Source of the DNA: an uncultured Bacteroidales bacterium
GTDB lineage: Bacteria; Bacteroidota; Bacteroidia; Bacteroidales; P3
Reading direction: 5' to 3'
Assembly: GCA_905236645.1 (NCBI GenBank)
Contig: CAJOMZ010000001.1
Location: 1-63,051, forward strand
Length of the DNA stretch: 63,051 nucleotides
The notes beneath the pieces were generated by a model that saw only the letters and a list, made by a program, of their open reading frames with translations, was not told the origin of the DNA and searched no databases. Below, one piece after another: positions 38,789 through 47,407 of the stretch. The stretch's first letter is position 1, and each line of letters opens with the position of its first letter. Made by a program: the position numbers and the translations under genes.

Positions 38789-38849
38789 ATCAACGAGACC
38801 GCGTACGGTGAAAAGCAATTAAAAACGCAAAACAACAACATTTCCAAAT

Positions 38850-40289
38850 ATGTCACAGGATTACATCAACAATATCGTCCTTCAGATTTTTAGGGACAAC
38901 TGTGTCACCGTGATAGGCAGCGGAGCCATTCTGAAGACCGACAAGGCAAACAACGGCACAGGCGACTCACACATTATGCTGCTAAAACAATACGCCGCTA
39001 AGAGGAACAGGGGCACCAACAACGAAATTGATGAGATAATAACAGAGAACGATTTCTGGAACTTCTTTCACGAAAATGAAATAGTTTGGAACTCTAAAAA
39101 AGCCATAGAATGCAACGCTGAATTAAACGAGCATTCTTCATCTTTGCTCTGGGCAGACGGACTGATAGATCTGCTGAAATCTCTGAGAATTGTCTTCACA
39201 ACAAGCACCGACTGCCTGCTGGAAAAAGCATACCAAGAGGCCGTCGGAGAAGAAGAGATAATACAGTTCAATCTACTCAAAGAGGACACCAGCGAATTCG
39301 TAGGCTTCCTCGAAAAAAATATAAAAAAGGGGAGAAACTGTCCACGTGCCATAGTTTACTTGTTTGGCAAGATCGACGAGCACCAACCATTTGCTTATTC
39401 AGAGCCCACATATGTCGAAGCCATTTCAAAGTTCTACGCCAAAATCAATGGCGGAGACAAGACTTTGGACAACTTTTTCAAGTTTGACGGCACAAAGGAA
39501 CGCCGGAAACTGCTTATGATTGGATGCGATTTCGACGACTGGCGGTTTCGATTCCTCTGGTATGCTATTGCAGCAAACATCAATCTGCAAAACGACAACA
39601 ACAAGCGAGGTACCGTAGCCTTTACAGGAATGAGCAAAACCCTGCAGGACGAGGTTAGTGAGACTGCATTCATTGAGGATGGCACAAGTCAGTTCCTTAG
39701 CAAATTAGGGAAAAGCCTGAATGACGAAAAAGTAAAAGAATGGATTGCTCAGGACTTCAGGGCCAATGGGAAAGGCGTTTTTGTATCATACAAGCACGAG
39801 GATGCTGATGCAGTACGGACATTTGTAATTACATTACGCGAAAGGGGCTACAGGGTATGGTTCGACGAATCAGAACTGTACCCTGGAGATGTGTATGACG
39901 ATGTGATAAGAGACAACATTGCCCAGTGCGGCAGCATAATAATAGCACTGACAGAACACGTCACCAGAGACCTGAAAAGACTCAGAGACCTAACGAAAGA
40001 TATTCCCAATGACAAACTGGACGAAAAGCTCGAAGAATTATATAAATTAAACAATGGAACCGCTCCATATTACATTGTGAGGGAATGGCGGCGTGCACTC
40101 AAAAGGAAAGAGCCTAACATCATACCCCTGTCTTTTGAAGGCTACGACCATACAGTTTCAGACAATCACATTTCATTCGATTCATTAATGTGTCCAATAG
40201 GAGAAATGGATGTAGAGACACACGCCAAGATTGACAAAATCAAAACACAATTAGACAAATATCTAGGCATAAACACACAAGCAAGATGA
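38850..40289 (+). CDS. SIR2-like/TIR fusion protein (candidate NAD-degrading effector)
   Basis: The 479-residue protein has a SIR2-like N-terminal half: VTVIGSGAI near residue 20, FTTSTDCLLEKAY near 116-128 and VYLFGKIDEHQPF near 169-181. In active family members the TTN-x-D asparagine and the LHG histidine are present; here they are Ser119 and Phe172. The C-terminal half (about 308-450) is a TIR domain: GVFVSYKHEDADAVRTFV, YRVWFDESELYPGDVYDD, SIIIALTEHV and YIVREWRRAL, with Glu412 at the usual catalytic position. Known: bacterial TIR domains cleave NAD in anti-phage systems. Inferred: TIR is the effector and the SIR2 fold has become structural or ligand-binding. Its stop overlaps the next ATG (ATGA). 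Confidence 0.85.
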   Translation: MSQDYINNIVLQIFRDNCVTVIGSGAILKTDKANNGTGDSHIMLLKQYAAKRNRGTNNEIDEIITENDFWNFFHENEIVWNSKKAIECNAELNEHSSSLLWADGLIDLLKSLRIVFTTSTDCLLEKAYQEAVGEEEIIQFNLLKEDTSEFVGFLEKNIKKGRNCPRAIVYLFGKIDEHQPFAYSEPTYVEAISKFYAKINGGDKTLDNFFKFDGTKERRKLLMIGCDFDDWRFRFLWYAIAANINLQNDNNKRGTVAFTGMSKTLQDEVSETAFIEDGTSQFLSKLGKSLNDEKVKEWIAQDFRANGKGVFVSYKHEDADAVRTFVITLRERGYRVWFDESELYPGDVYDDVIRDNIAQCGSIIIALTEHVTRDLKRLRDLTKDIPNDKLDEKLEELYKLNNGTAPYYIVREWRRALKRKEPNIIPLSFEGYDHTVSDNHISFDSLMCPIGEMDVETHAKIDKIKTQLDKYLGINTQAR

Positions 40290-43200
40290 AGCACTCAACA
40301 CAAAAAGGCAACAGCAATGAGACAAAGGCCAATCCCTGGAAAGGCTTGGTGCCATACCAAGACGGCGACAAGTGTCTGTTCTGCGGGCGCGAACGAGAAA
40401 CAGAAGAGCTGAGCGAAATAGTAAGGCAGAATACCATAGTCACACTTTACGGACGTAGCGGTGTGGGCAAGACATCGCTGCTTCAGGCAGGCATCTTTCC
40501 CATAATGAGATTCTTCGGATACAAGCCCATTCCCATACGTCTGTCAACGGAAAGGAATGCTGGCGAAAGCTTCATCAGCTGCATTATCCGGATAATGAGA
40601 GGCTTCTACAAGAGTAATTCCAAAAGTTCGAATTTGCGTGACTTCCTAGGCAGCATAGACTGCGACGACGACAACAAGCCCCTGATAATTCTCGACCAGT
40701 TTGAGGAGGTGCTGCGCGACGCGAAAGACGATGCCACCTCGCTGCTCAAAGAGTTGAGAGCCCTGCTTTCTAAAAATAGCGCCACGCACTTCCGCGTCAT
40801 AATAAGCCTGCGCGAAGACGACCTGTACAGACTGGAGGACTTGCTGGACCGCAACCACATTGACCAACTAAAGCGCACACGCTACCGCATACGCGACATC
40901 GACTTCGAAGGATGTCAGAAAATCATCAAGTATCCCGCCCAAAAAGCCGACCTGACAATTGAAGACGGAGTTGTTGAGGCCTTGATTGAAAAAATACAGA
41001 ACGACGACAGCAACAACCAAACCACCGCCGACACACGTAGCAACGAAACCAGCACGCTGTTGCTGTCGCTCTACCTCAATCGTCTTTACAACAAAACACG
41101 GCACAAAAGAGCCATCACCATTAGCGACATCAACACCCTCGGCAAAAGGCCTCTCTACAACTACTACAGCGATGCCACCAAAGGGTTGAGCCTCCACAAA
41201 AAGACAATAATAGCCAAGATGGCGCCTGGAGGATACCGCCTGCCAAAAAGCGAAAGCGAGCTGAAGGCAATACTCGGTAGCAAGTTCGACGCACTGACAA
41301 AAGGCGACAACCGAATCTTCAACATTGCTTCCGGCAGCAAGTCGAACAACGAAGAGCGCAAATGGGAGCTGGTGCACGACCGGCTGGCAAAGAACATCTA
41401 CGACACTCTGAGCGAACGAAAAGTGAAACGCAACAAGGTAATCATAATCCTCTTGGCGGCAGCATTCATAGTCGGGATTGCTGTAACATCATTGGTTCTG
41501 GGCATAAACCGCAATGCCACCAAGCCTATACCCTTCCGCACCGAGGACTACATAGGGAAGACTGTGGAATGGCAGGGACGGCCCTTCGAAATAGAAAACG
41601 GGCATCTGAAACTAACCAACTGCACCGTGGAGCCATACACCTTCATCGATGTCATCGACACCCTAACCATAGGCGACAGCGTAGTACTGAAAGGCAACGC
41701 CATCGAGACCTCGCGTCTGCGACACATCAACATCGAGGGCAAGTTCCACGGACTCTTCTTCGACCAAGGAAGCTTTGACTCGCTCAAGTCCATTAACATT
41801 GGCCCCAATGCGTCGCCCTACTACGTTGTTTCCAATATGACACCGCATTGTACCGACATTCAGTCCGTCACTATCGCCCCCGGCAACTACAGCTTCATCT
41901 ATTCCAACGGAACACTGTGGTTCAACGTCAATGGCTTGAAGCCTATCATCAGCAGGAACAAGACAGTGCTATGCGAAGACATCTACCAATCCGATTCAAA
42001 AAGATACACCCGTATAGACATTGCGCGAGATTCAGAGAAAATGCAGAACAGCCGGGATTGTAACTACATCTTCCTCACTTGCAGCGACTCCACAAAGAAT
42101 CACATCAGCGCAAAGGACATCCCTGCAGGAGCCATAGTCGGCATCGATATGCCGTGGGTTACGGAAATAGATGCCGATGTCTTCAAAGGCAATACCTTCT
42201 CTTGCCAAAAAATAAAATTGCCAAGACTTACAGAGTTAGGCGACAACAACTTCATCTGGGGTATGAACGAGCTGGATTCCATAACCTTACCCGACAGCAT
42301 CCACGTCACATCAATATATACTTTCTGTCCATTCTACTCTGGCGAGAGAAGGACTGCACGCCTGCTAAAAGGCACAATCTTTACCTACAATAACGACACT
42401 ACATCCTATTGTGCGGGCAAATATGGAATGATGAAAAAATATGTAAACACACGTACAACGACAGACCAACCCGACGACACCTGCGGATACCATTACGATG
42501 CAAATAGAAAGATTGTGTTCGACTCCGATATTGTGTCATCCTTCAACATCGGTTCTGACGAGATAGACTATGACAGCCTGACAATAATACCTCGCATAAT
42601 CCACCACAACAATAATGGATCTTACAAAATAGAGAACTACACACTGATGTACTACCGAGATAATGCCTTCCGTCCGGCATTAATACTTCGAACCGACGAG
42701 CCTGTGCTAATCCAATTCAAAGACACCCTGCACGAAAAAGCATTCGGAGCCACCAGCTACGAGCTCTATTGGCCTATTCGGTACAACATACCCAGCGGCG
42801 ACACTCTGTATGTGCCTTCCGGACAAACGGATTTCTACAAACGACTGTATGGAAACGGATACACCTTCAAAGAGCTGTCGCGCAGAAAAACCCGACGAAA
42901 CGCCAAAATGATTCGCAACAAGGCCTTGAATGAAGGCGGCAAGCTGAAGGACCGTACACTGACCATAGGCGCACACACCGAACGCGTGAGCAACGAATAC
43001 ACCGACAGCACGTTTTTCGACCGTCCCATAGTGACAGACATCGACATCGACTGGCGCAACACTTTTTTCTCCATACACGGCAACGTACTCTACCGCAACG
43101 AAAGCCCCATACGCTCAATCAACAACGGCAAGCCAGTTGTGCTCAATGGTTTGTCCTCGCTCGGGAGCAAAAAGATACACAAGGGCGAATACGTGCTGCT

Positions 43201-44812
43201 ACAAGCGGACGCACTATTCCCCGATCCAGCCCTGTCTGACTCTGCTTCTCTCTACACCTTTTATGTGCCCAAAGGCACAGCTACCGACTATCATCTGTTA
43301 GCAGAGCAGGGCTGCAGAATCGAGGAATTGTCGTCGTTACAGACATTCAGATACAGGTTGGCCGAATGGTGGAACAAACACATCCTTATTATAACAAAAG
43401 ATGGCGGTACTTGGTTCGTTCACCAAAAGAGTATTCTCGCCTGGACCATCTACATCTTCATTGTTTTGGTTTCGACAATTATATCTGGTAAGATTATTAA
43501 GAAAAAAACAGATCTCAAACGAAGCCTCCGCACGCTTGTCATCGCTTTGATGGTACTGGCGGCAGCCATTATTGCGCTGGCATTTTTCTTACTTCTGACA
43601 CAAAAACACTTTTCAGCATACATATCCACCGCCATATATCTTACTTTGTTTTTTGCCGCTGCTTCAATATGGCGCCACAAGGTCGGCGGCAAGTGGTGCC
43701 TTACACACAATGCAACAGCTCTGATGGTGGTCACTCTGATTGGCAGCCTGTGTAGCTGTTCCAACAACACCGACACCAAACCCTCGCGAATCTATCCCAA
43801 CATCAAAGGAAACAGGTTAGGATTCGTGGACGCCAAAGGCAAAACTGTTGTTCCTTACAAGTATTGTATATTTTTTAAGACCGACGCCCACGGAAATTAT
43901 ATCATAACTGACTTTGCATCTTTCACCACAGGAATAATAGACAGCACAGGAAAAACAATAGTACCCTGCCGGTTCGATTCCTTTAACAGTGCATTTGTAA
44001 AAAACAAAAACGGTACCTGTTATTCAATATTGGAGCCAAGTGCAGTAAACCGACCTTATCGTGTTTATAATTCCAGCCTTAGGATGATACTATCGCATAG
44101 TGAGCGACCTATTGCCGTCGAAAGCGAAAACGGATTGTTTTTCAGAATTGTTCAGAAAAATGATGACACCATATACTATGACACCACCGGAGCTGTCACC
44201 GCAGCCCCGGAGGGAGCCAAAGTGGTCAATTACGACATAAGAAGAATACCCCTATCTACTATCTCCCTTTGCAACCTGACCATAACACAGCAGGACGGAG
44301 CCTACGGTGTAGCGGACACCAATGGAAACACAATAATCCCTTGCATATACGACAAAATTGAAAGGATGTACATAAGCGGTACGGACATTTTCCATCTCTA
44401 CAAAGACGGCAGGCAGGGGGTTGCCGACGCACTCGGCAGGCAGGTCTATCCCCTCAAGAAAGACGTAGATATTGGGTCGTTAGGTTCCTGTTTTTGTGTT
44501 ACTCCCTACGGACATACGTACCCGGAATTCCGCACATCTCTTTACGACAGCCACGGAAAGAGGATATTGAAAAAAGTCCGCACAACTATCTTCGTACACG
44601 GCGATGGAATGAGATTCGTCCAGCGCAGAGTGCGGTTCGGGACCAGATACTACATCATCGGCAACGATGGCGATATCATCGTGGGACGCTGCCGCATAGC
44701 CTACACATACAACAGCGGCGGCGAAGAGGTTGTAGAGTTTCGCAAACACGGACGCACAGGCCGCCTGATAAAGAACAACAATGGCGAATGGGAACCCAAA
44801 TGGTACAAATAG
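40286..44812 (+). CDS. Giant membrane-spanning nSTAND ATPase with WG-repeat C-terminus
   Basis: The 1508-residue protein begins with an nSTAND NTPase domain: NPWKGLVPYQDGDKCLFCGR, Walker A GRSGVGKT (56-63), Walker B LIILDQFEEVL (133-143) and WELVHDRLAKNIY near 370. A membrane helix follows at about 383-406 (VIIILLAAAFIVGIAVTSLV). Residues about 410-1045 are strand-rich with irregular LRR-like stretches (DTLTIGDSVVLKGNAI, SLKSINIGPNA). Next come three or four more hydrophobic segments (about 1051-1160, the last ALMVVTLIGSLCSC) and a WG-repeat domain (1165-1508: RLGFVDAKGKTVVPYKY, YGVADTNGNTIIPCIYDKI). The gene overlaps the SIR2/TIR gene by 4 nt, so the two are coupled. Inferred: an envelope-sensing STAND switch that controls the TIR partner. 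I know of no described system with exactly this layout. Confidence 0.85.
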   Translation: MKHSTQKGNSNETKANPWKGLVPYQDGDKCLFCGRERETEELSEIVRQNTIVTLYGRSGVGKTSLLQAGIFPIMRFFGYKPIPIRLSTERNAGESFISCIIRIMRGFYKSNSKSSNLRDFLGSIDCDDDNKPLIILDQFEEVLRDAKDDATSLLKELRALLSKNSATHFRVIISLREDDLYRLEDLLDRNHIDQLKRTRYRIRDIDFEGCQKIIKYPAQKADLTIEDGVVEALIEKIQNDDSNNQTTADTRSNETSTLLLSLYLNRLYNKTRHKRAITISDINTLGKRPLYNYYSDATKGLSLHKKTIIAKMAPGGYRLPKSESELKAILGSKFDALTKGDNRIFNIASGSKSNNEERKWELVHDRLAKNIYDTLSERKVKRNKVIIILLAAAFIVGIAVTSLVLGINRNATKPIPFRTEDYIGKTVEWQGRPFEIENGHLKLTNCTVEPYTFIDVIDTLTIGDSVVLKGNAIETSRLRHINIEGKFHGLFFDQGSFDSLKSINIGPNASPYYVVSNMTPHCTDIQSVTIAPGNYSFIYSNGTLWFNVNGLKPIISRNKTVLCEDIYQSDSKRYTRIDIARDSEKMQNSRDCNYIFLTCSDSTKNHISAKDIPAGAIVGIDMPWVTEIDADVFKGNTFSCQKIKLPRLTELGDNNFIWGMNELDSITLPDSIHVTSIYTFCPFYSGERRTARLLKGTIFTYNNDTTSYCAGKYGMMKKYVNTRTTTDQPDDTCGYHYDANRKIVFDSDIVSSFNIGSDEIDYDSLTIIPRIIHHNNNGSYKIENYTLMYYRDNAFRPALILRTDEPVLIQFKDTLHEKAFGATSYELYWPIRYNIPSGDTLYVPSGQTDFYKRLYGNGYTFKELSRRKTRRNAKMIRNKALNEGGKLKDRTLTIGAHTERVSNEYTDSTFFDRPIVTDIDIDWRNTFFSIHGNVLYRNESPIRSINNGKPVVLNGLSSLGSKKIHKGEYVLLQADALFPDPALSDSASLYTFYVPKGTATDYHLLAEQGCRIEELSSLQTFRYRLAEWWNKHILIITKDGGTWFVHQKSILAWTIYIFIVLVSTIISGKIIKKKTDLKRSLRTLVIALMVLAAAIIALAFFLLLTQKHFSAYISTAIYLTLFFAAASIWRHKVGGKWCLTHNATALMVVTLIGSLCSCSNNTDTKPSRIYPNIKGNRLGFVDAKGKTVVPYKYCIFFKTDAHGNYIITDFASFTTGIIDSTGKTIVPCRFDSFNSAFVKNKNGTCYSILEPSAVNRPYRVYNSSLRMILSHSERPIAVESENGLFFRIVQKNDDTIYYDTTGAVTAAPEGAKVVNYDIRRIPLSTISLCNLTITQQDGAYGVADTNGNTIIPCIYDKIERMYISGTDIFHLYKDGRQGVADALGRQVYPLKKDVDIGSLGSCFCVTPYGHTYPEFRTSLYDSHGKRILKKVRTTIFVHGDGMRFVQRRVRFGTRYYIIGNDGDIIVGRCRIAYTYNSGGEEVVEFRKHGRTGRLIKNNNGEWEPKWYK

Positions 44813-44958
44813 AACAGCTACAGCAAATATGAACCCTCGCAGCATCGACTGGCAAAATGCGTCGGTGCTGCCGGTTACACACATATACACACTTTATAGC
44901 AGGATACGCCAAGCAAAATAGATTACACAATAGAATTATCTATAATGTGTAGCTATTA

Positions 44959-45798
44959 TCACATCCTCTCAAACGAATCCTTGATGCCTTCGTCGTAGGG
45001 GGTCAGCTCCTCGATGCAGTTGCAGGCGGGGCTGTAGTAGAAATAGGTGCTGTTGGTGCCTTTGGTGCGGCACACATATTCCGAGAGCATCTTCTCAATA
45101 TAGAGCGTGGCGCACTGGGCGCCGAAGTTCCACGCCAGCCGGTAGGCATCGTTCACCGTTATGCGGTCGAAGTGCGTCTTCATCTTCGCCTTGTCGCTAC
45201 GCAGCGACGTGACGGTGCCGTGAAAGTCCTCGGCAATCTCCCTGTTCTTGAAATAGACCACATCGGCTGAGTCGCGCGCGTCGAAGCGGAACCACACATT
45301 CATCGCAAAATGGCGCAGCTCATAGTCGTAGCCATATTTGACGCCACGCTGCGTGGTGAAACCGCTGCGGCCCGGCTGCAGGAACTCCTCAGCCTCCACC
45401 TGTGCAATGTCGATAGTGAAGTGATTGTCGTCGGCCTGCGGCAAGTGGCTTGCGTCGTCCACCAGCACAATAGGTATCTTGGTGCGGCTCAGCACATAAA
45501 GGAACGCCCCGTTGAACTGAGCCAGGAAGATGCTGTCGTCCAAGCGGTTCAATATCGCCGTCTTCGAGGCGATGACCGAGTCCTGCTCGCGCTCGGTCAT
45601 AAACATAAAGCCGGCAATGTCGTTGAGCGAGCTGTTGGTGTGTATAACCGCCTTGGGCAGAGAAACATAGATCTGTTCGGTGGCGTTATCCTTCTGTTTC
45701 TCGAACTTGCCCAGAAAGCTTCCGGCATAGTACCAGTCGGCCGAGCAGCCGGTCAGCAGCAGGGCCAGAAGCGAGGCGAAAAGTATGGTCTTATTCAT
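44959..45798 (-). CDS. Hypothetical lipoprotein
   Basis: A 279-residue product with a lipoprotein signal (MNKTILFASLLALLLTGC, Cys18). I do not recognise the family. Visible stretches are EQIYVSLPKAVIHTNSSLND, TEREQDSVIASKTAILNRLD, IPIVLVDDASHLPQADDNHF and YFYYSPACNCIEELTPYDEG. It points towards the defence pair and is separated from it by 146 nt. Presumably outer-membrane attached. Confidence 0.75.
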   Translation of the reverse strand: MNKTILFASLLALLLTGCSADWYYAGSFLGKFEKQKDNATEQIYVSLPKAVIHTNSSLNDIAGFMFMTEREQDSVIASKTAILNRLDDSIFLAQFNGAFLYVLSRTKIPIVLVDDASHLPQADDNHFTIDIAQVEAEEFLQPGRSGFTTQRGVKYGYDYELRHFAMNVWFRFDARDSADVVYFKNREIAEDFHGTVTSLRSDKAKMKTHFDRITVNDAYRLAWNFGAQCATLYIEKMLSEYVCRTKGTNSTYFYYSPACNCIEELTPYDEGIKDSFERM

Positions 45799-45970
45799 AA
45801 TCAGGCATTTGTTGAATTGCAGACCTAAAACGCGAAGCCGCTCAAATTATTGTGTCGGGAAACCCACGTTTTTGAATTTCGGTTTCCTCACCGCCTTCGC
45901 CCAAGGCCCGAGACGGACACACCCTGCGCCTTCGCCGTTAACAACTTTTATGTTAATTTTATCAATCCCT

Positions 45971-46056
45971 AATCAAATTCTACCAGCGTAGAATTTGGTA
46001 AAACTTTGGTAAGACTTTGGGTAGAACTTGGTAGGAATTTGGTATATGGAAATCAG
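45971..46056. repeat. Intergenic repeat element C (11-nt units, reverse orientation)
   Basis: Read on the minus strand this is the third copy: TGATTTCCATATACC, five units of the type TTACCAAAGTT, then a closing inverted segment (GTAGAATTTG pairs with CAAATTCTAC). Similarity to copy A continues about 45 nt beyond the core (AACAG, poly-A tracts, GGC). It sits in the 565-nt gap between the divergent lipoprotein and YitT-like genes. The rest of that gap includes a GC-rich stretch (46120-46230) in which I see no gene. Confidence 0.88.
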
Positions 46057-46243
46057 GGAGTTGCCACAAGGCGTTTTTTGACGTTTTTTGGTCTGTTTTT
46101 ACGTTTGAAATGTTAAAATCGCGGTGTGGCGGAGGCGACTTTGGGGCGGAGGCAAGTGGGCGGGGCGCACCCCTCGTCGGCGTGCCGGCGGAGGGGGGCG
46201 TCGACGGGCAGTCGGCCACAGCGACAGCTGAAGATGAAATTAT

Positions 46244-46275
46244 TTTCACCAATCAGCCAAAGTTTAGTATTTTTG
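46244..46275 (+). promoter_or_regulatory. Promoter of the YitT-like gene
   Basis: TTTC (46244-46247), a 20-nt spacer and TATTTTTG (46268-46275) fit the Bacteroidetes TTTG/TAnnTTTG pattern with one mismatch at -33. It lies 88 nt before the ATG. Confidence 0.6.
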
Positions 46276-46363
46276 CAAAATGTGTGGCGCTGCAGGTCGG
46301 ACCGCAAGAAGCTGCATATTAACGATATAAATAAAACAATATAATAATACAACACATCAAATA

Positions 46364-47320
46364 ATGAAGAAAAAGAGTCTGAAAGAGGAGATTGTGTCCT
46401 ATCTGCTTGTGGCATTGGGAAGCCTTTTGTTCGCCGTGGGCGACGTTATGTTTGTCAATCCCTACAACCTGGCCCCTGGCGGTGTCTATGGTTTGGCCAA
46501 CGTATTCCACGCATTGTGGGGCTGGAAAATTTCGGTTGCCGGTATCTGTATGGACATTCCGTTGCTGCTGATAGGCACCTGGATTCTGGGGCCTCGATTT
46601 GGCATCAAAACCATTGTTTCGGTGATACTTATACCGATTTTCACATATATCGTCGAGAGCACGTGGGGTTATGCACCTCTGATTCACGACGGCCTGTACG
46701 ACAGTAGCGAGGGCCTGGTGAGCTACCTGAGCTACACTGTGGGGCACGGCGACGCAGCCATCGACAAGTTCTTCATTCCCGACTTCTTCCTCAACACCGT
46801 TGTGGCCGGCTTGATCTACGGTGTGGCCATCGGAGTCATCTTCCGCGCCGGCGCCACCTCGGGCGGCAGCGACATCATATCGATGATTATCCACAAATAC
46901 ACCAATATTTCGCTCGGCGTGCTGGTGCTCATCGTCGACAGCTGCATCTCGCTGACCACTCTGATTATCGGCGACATACGCCTGCCTATATACTCTATGA
47001 TTCTGATTTTCATCGAGAGCAAGCTGATTGACATCATTGTCGAGGGTGTGACGACCTACAAGACGGTGTTTATCATCACCGACAAGGTAGAAGAGGTGAA
47101 GAGCTTTATTCTCAACGACTTGGAGCGCGGCGGCACTTGCTTCCCGGGCATAGGCCTGTATCAGGGCCAGGAGCGTAGAATGATTTACGTCACCCTTGAC
47201 CGCAGCGACCTTGTCAAGCTGAAAGCCAACCTGCGCCATCTTGACCCGAACGCCTTTGTCAACGTCATTGAGAGCGCCGAGATTATGGGCTTAGGGTTCA
47301 AGGCGTTGCCCGAAGAATAA
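46364..47320 (+). CDS. YitT family membrane protein (DUF161/DUF2179 type)
   Basis: The 318-residue protein has about six N-terminal membrane helices with the family pattern (LVALGSLLFAVGDVMFVNPY, NLAPGGVYGLANVFHALWG, FRAGATSGGSDIISMII). A soluble C-terminal domain follows (VFIITDKVEEVKSFILNDLE, RRMIYVTLDRSDLVKLKANL). Known: widespread in bacteria; the substrate or function is not settled. The C-terminal domain looks like a small ligand- or metal-sensing fold. The next gene follows after 87 nt. Confidence 0.88.
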   Translation: MKKKSLKEEIVSYLLVALGSLLFAVGDVMFVNPYNLAPGGVYGLANVFHALWGWKISVAGICMDIPLLLIGTWILGPRFGIKTIVSVILIPIFTYIVESTWGYAPLIHDGLYDSSEGLVSYLSYTVGHGDAAIDKFFIPDFFLNTVVAGLIYGVAIGVIFRAGATSGGSDIISMIIHKYTNISLGVLVLIVDSCISLTTLIIGDIRLPIYSMILIFIESKLIDIIVEGVTTYKTVFIITDKVEEVKSFILNDLERGGTCFPGIGLYQGQERRMIYVTLDRSDLVKLKANLRHLDPNAFVNVIESAEIMGLGFKALPEE

Positions 47321-47407
47321 CCGACAAATCAGGATTACGGATTCACGGATTGCGGGGGCCGGCGCAAGAGGTCTTCCAATATCAAGAATTCCAAAATCAT
47401 AATCAAT

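Noticed and set aside
38850-40289. Calling the fusion an active SIR2 NADase
   Set aside because: The expected Asn and His positions read Ser119 and Phe172; only the TIR Glu is in place.
37466-44958. The defence island as a prophage or integrative element
   Set aside because: I see no integrase, transposase, tRNA or att-like direct repeats at its borders.
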